DNA of 19,293 bases. Origin: Candidatus Hydrogenedentes bacterium UBA2224. GTDB lineage: Bacteria; Hydrogenedentota; Hydrogenedentia; Hydrogenedentales; SLHB01. A program made the translations under genes and the position numbers. This document shows, piece by piece, positions 14,572 through 19,293 of the stretch. Below the pieces are notes generated by a model, which searched no databases, was not told where the DNA came from, and worked only from the letters and a program-made list of their open reading frames with translations. The stretch is from NCBI GenBank assembly GCA_002348185.1, contig DDYW01000121.1, positions 1 through 19,293 of the forward strand. The letters run 5' to 3'. The number at the start of each line of letters is the position of its first letter. Position 1 is the first letter of the stretch.

Positions 14572-15597
14572 ATGATGCGTAAGGACGAAGTCCTGGATCC
14601 GAGTCCCCGCGACGACGAGCGCGAACTGGACGAACAGATCCGCCCGCACCGGCTGGGTGACTTTCCGGGACAGGACCCCATTAAGGAACGCTTGCGGATC
14701 TCCATCGCGGCCGTGAAGGCCCGGGGAGAACCGCTCGACCACATCCTCATGTGCGGTCCGCCTGGCCTGGGCAAGACCACCCTGGCGCGCATTCTCGCGC
14801 ACGAAATGGGCGTGGACATCAAATCCACCGCGGGACCGGTCGTCGAGCGTCAGGCCGATCTCTCGGCCATTCTGACCAGCCTCGAAGAATTCGACATCCT
14901 GTTCATCGACGAGATCCACCGCCTGAATCATGCCGTCGAGGAGACCATGTACTCGGCGATGGAGGATTTCGAGGTCGATATCATGCTTGGCAAGGGCCCC
15001 ACGGCGCGGTCCATGAAGATCGGTCTGAAACCCTTCACGCTCATCGGGGCCACCACGCGGGCCGGCCTGCTGACCCCGCCGTTGCGCGCCCGGTTCGGCG
15101 ACACGTGCCGGTTCGAGTTCTACGCGCCCGAAGAACTTCAAATCATCGTGGCGCGGTCGGCCCGGGTGCTCGATGTGCCCATCGACCCCAGCGGCGCGCT
15201 CGAGATCGCGTCCCGTTCGCGGGGCACGGCGCGCGTGGCCAACCGGCTTCTGCGGCGCGTCCGCGACTTCGCCCAGGTCAAGGGTGACGGCACCATCACG
15301 CGCGAGATCGCCAAGGGCGCCCTGCAGGTCCTCGGTATCGACGCCCTCGGCCTCGACGACATGGACAAGCTCATCATCCATACGCTTATCGACAAATTCA
15401 GCGGCGGGCCCGTGGGCCTGTCATCGCTCGCCGTGGCCGTCGGCGAAGAGGCACAGACCATCGAGGAAGTCCACGAGCCCTATCTGATCCAGATCGGCTT
15501 CGTCAAGCGCACGTCCAAAGGGCGCGTCGCCACCCTCCACGCGTACAAGCATTTCGGCCTCAACCCGCCCGCCGACAGCCAGGGGGCGCTGTTCTAG
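14572..15597 (+). CDS. ruvB: Holliday junction ATP-dependent DNA helicase RuvB (341 aa)
   Basis: RuvB is the AAA+ hexameric motor that drives Holliday-junction branch migration with RuvA. Clear motifs: Walker A GPPGLGKTT (62-70), Walker B LFIDEIHR (110-117, D113/E114), sensor 1 GATTRAG, then LLTPPLRARFGDT with the conserved arginines of the subunit interface, and the C-terminal winged-helix domain ending in a short variable tail. The whole family signature and normal length are present with no missing residue that I can see. Tandem ATGs at 14572 and 14575 are both possible starts; no strong ribosome binding site precedes either, so translation may depend on coupling to ruvA 58 bp upstream. 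No separate promoter is evident, which fits a ruvAB transcript. Confidence 0.97.
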   Translation: MMRKDEVLDPSPRDDERELDEQIRPHRLGDFPGQDPIKERLRISIAAVKARGEPLDHILMCGPPGLGKTTLARILAHEMGVDIKSTAGPVVERQADLSAILTSLEEFDILFIDEIHRLNHAVEETMYSAMEDFEVDIMLGKGPTARSMKIGLKPFTLIGATTRAGLLTPPLRARFGDTCRFEFYAPEELQIIVARSARVLDVPIDPSGALEIASRSRGTARVANRLLRRVRDFAQVKGDGTITREIAKGALQVLGIDALGLDDMDKLIIHTLIDKFSGGPVGLSSLAVAVGEEAQTIEEVHEPYLIQIGFVKRTSKGRVATLHAYKHFGLNPPADSQGALF

Positions 15598-15603
15598 GGT
15601 TGC

Positions 15604-15697
15604 GGTCGCGATGATGAAGATGGTGGGGCGGGCCTGCCCCACCGTCCGGGTTGTGCGGACGCGATGACGAACATGGTGGGGCAGGCCCCACCCTACG
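15604..15697. repeat. Pair of REP-like hairpin repeats (GGTGGGGC palindromes)
   Basis: Two related units, at about 15604-15644 and 15658-15697, share a GCGATGA[T/C]GAA[G/C]ATGGTGGGGC core 54 bp apart. Each contains a palindrome: 15622-15629 with 15636-15643 (8-bp stem, 6-nt loop) and 15675-15682 with 15685-15692 (8-bp stem, 2-nt loop). The second ends in CCCTACG next to the ribosome binding site of the following gene. No T-run follows, so these are repeats rather than intrinsic terminators, although the hairpins may still stabilise the ruvB mRNA end. Confidence 0.8.
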
Positions 15698-15705
15698 AGG
15701 ATGTC

Positions 15706-16596
15706 ATGAAATCAGACCACGCATTCGAGCTCGCGCCACTGACCCTCTCCGGGCCGCGCATCAAGGCGGGGTTTCACTGCCACACGGTGAACTCGGACGG
15801 GGGCCTATCGCCGGAGGACACGGTCAAGCGGTACCGGTCCAAGGGGTATCGGTGCCTGGGGATCACCGATCACCGGTGTGTCACGCCGGTCAGCGGTTTT
15901 TCGGATGACGGGTTTCTCGGTATTGATTCGGTGGAGAACGGCGGGGATCCGGACATCATCGGCGTGGACGTGGCGTCCGGCGTGCCGGTTGAGTTGTCGC
16001 TGGTGGAGAAAGCGGAGGCCCTGGCGGCACAGGGCGGGTTCACCATTGCGGCCCACCCGACGTACTGCGGGGTGTTGCCGGAGGACTACGTGAACTGTCC
16101 CAACTTGATGGCGCTGGAGATCTACAACGCCTACTGCGATCAGGCCTACGCGAACGGCCTGGCCACGGAACTCTGGGACATGGTGCTTGGCCAGGGCAAG
16201 CGCCTGTGGGGTGTCGCCGGCGATGACGCGCACCTGAATCCTGAGAAGGGCTACTATTCCGACGCGGGTTTCGGGTGGGTCGAGATCTGGGCGGATCTAT
16301 CGCGGGAATCGGTGTTGAGCGCGCTCAAACGAGGGATGTTCTTTTCGACGCAGGGGCCGACCTTCGAGCGTACTGCCATCGAAGGAGGCGCAATCCGCAT
16401 CGAGTGCTCGCCGGTGGCCGAGGTCCGTTGGCGGACGTATGGCCACACCGGGTTCGTGGATCATGCGGCTCCGGGCGCCTCACTCACGCAGTCCGCCCTG
16501 CCCGAGTGGTTCCGGCCAGCCGGGTTCGTCCGGATCGAACTCGTCGGCCACGACGGCCGCAAGGCGTGGTCGAATCCGTTCTTCGTTCGTGGTTGA
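15706..16596 (+). CDS. PHP-domain metal-dependent phosphoesterase (296 aa)
   Basis: This is a predicted metal-dependent hydrolase of the PHP (polymerase and histidinol phosphatase) superfamily, probably cytoplasmic; the substrate is unknown. The start at ATG 15706 is preferred because GAGG lies 5-8 nt upstream. A start at 15664 would place the repeat element inside the coding region. Metal-ligand motifs in order: GFHCH (H24, H26), ITDH (D55, H56), a Glu or Asp in the middle region, AAHP (H117) and GDDAH (D174, H176). This is the expected PHP pattern of about 290-residue stand-alone proteins, followed by a C-terminal beta-rich segment (about 220-296) often seen in this subgroup. The position directly after two palindromic repeats suggests it is not in the ruvAB operon. 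No cofactor or substrate clue comes from the neighbours. Confidence 0.88.
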   Translation: MKSDHAFELAPLTLSGPRIKAGFHCHTVNSDGGLSPEDTVKRYRSKGYRCLGITDHRCVTPVSGFSDDGFLGIDSVENGGDPDIIGVDVASGVPVELSLVEKAEALAAQGGFTIAAHPTYCGVLPEDYVNCPNLMALEIYNAYCDQAYANGLATELWDMVLGQGKRLWGVAGDDAHLNPEKGYYSDAGFGWVEIWADLSRESVLSALKRGMFFSTQGPTFERTAIEGGAIRIECSPVAEVRWRTYGHTGFVDHAAPGASLTQSALPEWFRPAGFVRIELVGHDGRKAWSNPFFVRG

Positions 16597-16873
16597 GGAA
16601 GAGCCGGATCGTTGAACCACGAATGGACGCGCATAAGAAGGAACAGGGGCTGTGGGAGAAGGGGACCTCACACTGCGCTGATGACGCGGATGGAAGGCAG
16701 GCGGTATCACGCGGAACCGCTGAGGATAGTGGAAGGCGCCGGATTTGGTGTGATAACTTGCCTTCGAATTTGTATATGATGTGCAAGGTCCGGACGGTTG
16801 TGCTGTGTCGACGGACAGGTCGTTCGGGGGGCATGCCGCGCCTCTGATGGCGCTACCAGAGGGGATATAGGTC
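16597..16873. other. Intergenic gap before the rhodanese gene
   Basis: No gene is supported. The only AT-rich patch of this stretch, 16752-16780, holds TATGAT (16775-16780) but no well-spaced -35 element, so a promoter is likely nearby but not resolved. Confidence 0.5.
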
Positions 16874-17731
16874 ATGAGCAGATTTGCGGGGGCTCAATAC
16901 GCCACCATCGCGGCGGTTGTTCTTGCGGCGCTTGCCGTGCCAGCGGCCGCCCAGTACACCGACGTCGACCTCGATACGGCCCACACCATGTGGCAGAACG
17001 GGGTGTTCATGCTCGATGTGCGGACGGCGGCGGAGTTTCAGCTCGGGTACATCCCCGGCGCCTACAACATTGACGTCAACGAGCTGGCAAGCCGGTTGGG
17101 CGAGATAGACGACCTGCTGGACGTGGACATCCTGGTCTACTGCAAGGCGGGGGGGCGTAGCGCGACGGCCTCCGGGATTCTTGTGGCCAACGGGTACACC
17201 AAGGTCTACAACATGCTCGGGGGGTTCGACGCATGGTCGGCCGCGGGCTACGAGACGCAGGACGCCTCCGCGGGGTACGACGAAATCGGCGTGGAAACCG
17301 GGTATCGCATGTGGCAAAGCGGGACGCTCTTCCTGGACGTGCGGGCTACATTCCAGTACAGGTGCGGGCATGTCACGGACGCCTGGCACATCCCCCTCGG
17401 AGAACTGGCCGGCCGGCTGGACGAGCTGGCGGGCTATCTTGACGCGGACGTTGTTGTGTACTGCTCCACGGGCACCTGCACGCAGAGCCCGCAGGCCTGT
17501 GCGATCCTCGCCACCAACGGATTCACCCTCGTTCACGACATGGTCGACGGATACGAAGGCTGGAGCGAGGCGGGCTATCCGACGGAGGGGACGGGCGGCA
17601 TCTTCTGCTGCGGCAGCGTCTCTGTCCCGGCACCTCCATCAGGCGGCATTGACGGCGGGTTGCTCCTGATGGCGTGCGCCGCAGCCGCCGCGGTCTGTGT
17701 TCCGAGGCTGAAGGCGAGATGGGCGGCGTAG
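16874..17731 (+). CDS. Exported tandem rhodanese-domain protein with C-terminal sorting-like tail (285 aa)
   Basis: This is a predicted extracytoplasmic sulfurtransferase or sulfur-carrier protein with two rhodanese domains. The ATG at 16874 follows AGAGGGGA by 8 nt. The signal peptide spans 1-26 (cleavage after PAAA, before Gln27). Domain 1 (about 28-125) has the active loop YCKAGGRS with Cys90, the CxxGxR form typical of single-domain GlpE/PspE-like rhodaneses. Domain 2 (about 135-230) has YCSTGTCTQS with Cys197 and a second Cys in the loop (Cys201), so both sites retain the persulfide cysteine. After GIFCCGS (Cys245, Cys246) and a PAPPSGG linker comes a hydrophobic stretch (about 260-275) and a basic end, PRLKARWAA. 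This layout resembles C-terminal surface-sorting tails such as MYXO-CTERM or PEP-CTERM types, without matching a named one that I can assign. The gene is separated by about 150 bp from the next. Confidence 0.9.
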   Translation: MSRFAGAQYATIAAVVLAALAVPAAAQYTDVDLDTAHTMWQNGVFMLDVRTAAEFQLGYIPGAYNIDVNELASRLGEIDDLLDVDILVYCKAGGRSATASGILVANGYTKVYNMLGGFDAWSAAGYETQDASAGYDEIGVETGYRMWQSGTLFLDVRATFQYRCGHVTDAWHIPLGELAGRLDELAGYLDADVVVYCSTGTCTQSPQACAILATNGFTLVHDMVDGYEGWSEAGYPTEGTGGIFCCGSVSVPAPPSGGIDGGLLLMACAAAAAVCVPRLKARWAA

Positions 17732-17810
17732 CAGGCGCCTGTCGCAGGGTCAGTATCTTTCCGCGCTATCGCGGGCATCCGGGGCACGGGTCGCCACGCC
17801 GAGCGCGCTC

Positions 17811-17840
17811 TTGACAGCAGGTGCCCTTCTGCGGAATGAT
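17811..17840 (+). promoter_or_regulatory. Candidate promoter with a consensus -35 for the gene at 17881
   Basis: A perfect TTGACA (17811-17816) is followed after 18 nt by AATGAT (17835-17840). Transcription would start near 17847 with a 34-nt leader. This would make the downstream gene, and probably the amidohydrolase-like gene after it, a transcript separate from the rhodanese. Confidence 0.5.
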
Positions 17841-17880
17841 TCGTGGCGCGGGCTCTACACCGCGGAAAGGGGAACATCCT

Positions 17881-18681
17881 ATGTCGAACGACGGAATCGC
17901 CCCGCCGGGCATGCCTCCTGTCAGGCAAGGCCCGCCGCCGAAACCGGCGAAAGGGCCCAACACCTGCCTGATCGCGGGGGCCATCGGCTGCCTGGTGGTT
18001 ATCGCGCTCGTCGTGCTGGTCGTTGTGGGTGGCTTCTTTGCCGTCAAGGGCGTGATCACGTCCATGGTCGATGAATACACCGAGACGGCGCCCGTGGAAC
18101 TCCCGGCCGTCGCGATCTCCGATGAGGAACTCGAGGCCCTTCAGGCGCGTGCGGCGGCGTTCACCAAGGCCGTGAAGGGCGAAGGTGAAACGGCTGCTGA
18201 GCCCGTGTCCGGCGCGGCCGAGGGCCCGGAGGTCACCGAGATCGCGGAGGGAGGCGCTGGCGAGGCTGCGGCGCCCGCGGAACCGCTCGTGCTGAGCGAA
18301 CGTGACATTAACGCGCTCATTCAGCACGACCCGGAGTGGCAGGCGCTTAAGGGCAAGGTCTATGTCTCGATTGAGGACGGCCTTGTGAAAGGTGAGGTAA
18401 GCTTCCCCCTGGATGAGCTTGAGTTCGAGATGGTGAAAGGGCGGTACTTCAACGGGTCCGCGACATTCAGCGTACAATTGAGGAACGGCGTCCTGTTCGT
18501 GACCGTCGATTCGGCGACGCTGAAGGGATCCCCGGTTCCTGAAGAGTTCATGGCTGGCTTGAGAGCCGAGAATCTTGCGAAGAACATGCAGCAGGACCCC
18601 GAGTTGCGGGAATTCCTGGACAAACTGGAGCGCATCGAGGTCGAAGACGGCACGATCACCATCACGCCCGCGGCACCCTGA
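17881..18681 (+). CDS. Membrane-anchored protein, second member of the unknown family at 365-1024 (266 aa)
   Basis: I do not recognise a named family. The ATG at 17881 has AAAGGGGA upstream; an earlier in-frame GTG (17821) has no such site and sits inside the likely promoter. Layout: a Pro-rich N-terminus (1-27), one transmembrane segment (about 29-59), an Ala/Glu-rich acidic linker (about 65-135), and a C-terminal domain from 138, LSERDINALI, followed by HDPEW and alternating beta-strand-like stretches (SFPLDELEF, ATFSVQLRNGVLFVTV). The same signature, in the same order, occurs in the protein at 365-1024 (ITEKELNGLI, NPEW), so the two are paralogues or distant homologues. The domain is predicted to be extracytoplasmic. 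The last residues (RIEVEDGTITITP) align with the end of the first protein (DMEVTEGRLRLKL). The downstream gene starts 41 bp later and may be co-transcribed. Function is unknown. Confidence 0.85.
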   Translation: MSNDGIAPPGMPPVRQGPPPKPAKGPNTCLIAGAIGCLVVIALVVLVVVGGFFAVKGVITSMVDEYTETAPVELPAVAISDEELEALQARAAAFTKAVKGEGETAAEPVSGAAEGPEVTEIAEGGAGEAAAPAEPLVLSERDINALIQHDPEWQALKGKVYVSIEDGLVKGEVSFPLDELEFEMVKGRYFNGSATFSVQLRNGVLFVTVDSATLKGSPVPEEFMAGLRAENLAKNMQQDPELREFLDKLERIEVEDGTITITPAAP

Positions 18682-18722
18682 TTACGGGCGTGTGGCTGCA
18701 ATCACGGCACAGGAGAGAGTCA

Positions 18723-19293
18723 GTGAAACTCACGGAACAGGGCATGAAGCTGGTTGAGGCCATGGAGGCCTTCGAGATTATCGACTGCCACGAGCACCTC
18801 GGGCCCGAGCAGCGGCGCCTCGACAAGGAAGTCGACGTATTCACGCTCTTCGCGCACTACACGCGGGGCGATCTGGCCGTGGCGGGGATGCCCGAGGCGG
18901 ACTACCAGGCCCTGTTCAATCAGGACATTCCATTGGAGTGCCGGTGGGACATTTTCGCGCCGTACTGGAAGCAGATTCGCTGGGGGTCGTACGCGCGCGC
19001 GGCGCTTCTGGCGGCGCAACGGTTCTACGGGGCCGGCGACATCAATGAGAACACGTATGAGGCCATCTCGGCGGCGATGAAGAAGGCGAACACCCCGGGG
19101 ATCTACGAGCGCGTGCTGAGAGACGCCTGCAGGATTCGCACGGCCCTCACCCAGTGCGGCTCGACCGACCTGGGCGGCACGCCCCTGCTCACGCCGGTGA
19201 TGCCCATGATTTACGACACCGACACGTGGGAGGCGGTGGCCCACCCGCGCTTCGAACCCGAGGCCGCCATCCGGTCGCTGGACGATTATCTCG
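18723..19293 (+). CDS. Amidohydrolase-like TIM-barrel enzyme, 5' part only
   Basis: The gene runs off the window; 190 codons are visible and the frame is open to the last base. The GTG at 18723 is preceded by AGGAGA with a suitable spacer; the next in-frame ATG (18744) has no comparable site. The visible sequence starts with a short helix (KLTEQGMKLVEAMEAF) and then IIDCHEHLGPE, which has the H-x-H metal-binding motif at the end of the first strand of amidohydrolase-superfamily barrels (amidohydrolase_2/COG2159 or uronate-isomerase-like proteins). The following insert (YTRGDLAVAGM, RWDIFAPYWKQIRWGSYARA) is the kind of helical insert seen in uronate isomerase and related enzymes. The later metal ligands lie outside the window, so metal binding and substrate cannot be settled. 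It follows the membrane-anchored gene by 41 bp. Confidence 0.8.
   Translation, partial: MKLTEQGMKLVEAMEAFEIIDCHEHLGPEQRRLDKEVDVFTLFAHYTRGDLAVAGMPEADYQALFNQDIPLECRWDIFAPYWKQIRWGSYARAALLAAQRFYGAGDINENTYEAISAAMKKANTPGIYERVLRDACRIRTALTQCGSTDLGGTPLLTPVMPMIYDTDTWEAVAHPRFEPEAAIRSLDDYL

Noticed and set aside
16752..16780. Promoter of the rhodanese gene
   Set aside because: TATGAT is present but no -35-like hexamer lies at 16-19 nt; TTGCCT at 16758 is too close.

Overview
The window is high-GC bacterial DNA, densely packed with genes and using many GTG starts preceded by good GGAGG-type ribosome binding sites. The gene content is an exported FAD oxidoreductase with carbohydrate-binding-like modules, a WbsX/GH99-like glycoside hydrolase, two Gfo/Idh/MocA dehydrogenases (one with a Tat signal), and exported proteins with Pro/Ala-rich linkers. 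It resembles the PVC superphylum or Candidatus Hydrogenedentota. This placement is an inference from gene style; no marker in the window fixes the taxon.

Layout. (a) 1-1400: a small membrane-anchored protein of unknown family (365-1024) is bracketed by a 69-bp imperfect inverted repeat with a 36-bp core that is 35/36 identical. A minus-strand tRNA-Glu(UUC) with its own intrinsic terminator follows. (b) 1587-9393: a saccharide-processing block with the exported FAD oxidoreductase, the exported GH99-like hydrolase, a cytoplasmic-type Gfo/Idh/MocA dehydrogenase and, convergent to it, a Tat-exported Gfo/Idh/MocA protein. (c) 9394-9912: an intergenic stretch with two 9-bp tandem arrays in opposite orientation. 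(d) 9913-12576: a membrane-anchored coiled-coil protein convergent with a membrane-anchored NagZ-like GH3/LysM fusion whose usual catalytic His is replaced by Gln. (e) 12812-15597: a GHMP sugar kinase, then ruvA and ruvB. No ruvC is present. (f) 15604-19293: a pair of hairpin repeats, a PHP-domain phosphoesterase, an exported double rhodanese with a C-terminal sorting-like tail, a second member of the unknown membrane family of (a), and the start of an amidohydrolase-like gene that runs off the window.

How the genes fit together. The genes of (b) plausibly act on glycans or sugar derivatives: glycan cleavage, sugar oxidation outside the cytoplasm, and further NAD(P)-dependent oxidation. The GHMP kinase, PHP and amidohydrolase-like genes fit a sugar-metabolism theme but are not demonstrably linked. 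ruvAB is housekeeping Holliday-junction processing. Several sigma70-like promoters can be read (TTGnnn, 17-18 nt, TAnnnT), including one that would make ruvA leaderless.

I see no phage, CRISPR, restriction or other obvious defence system. The least explained items are the inverted repeat around the first gene, the two-member membrane-anchored family, and the His-to-Gln GH3/LysM protein.
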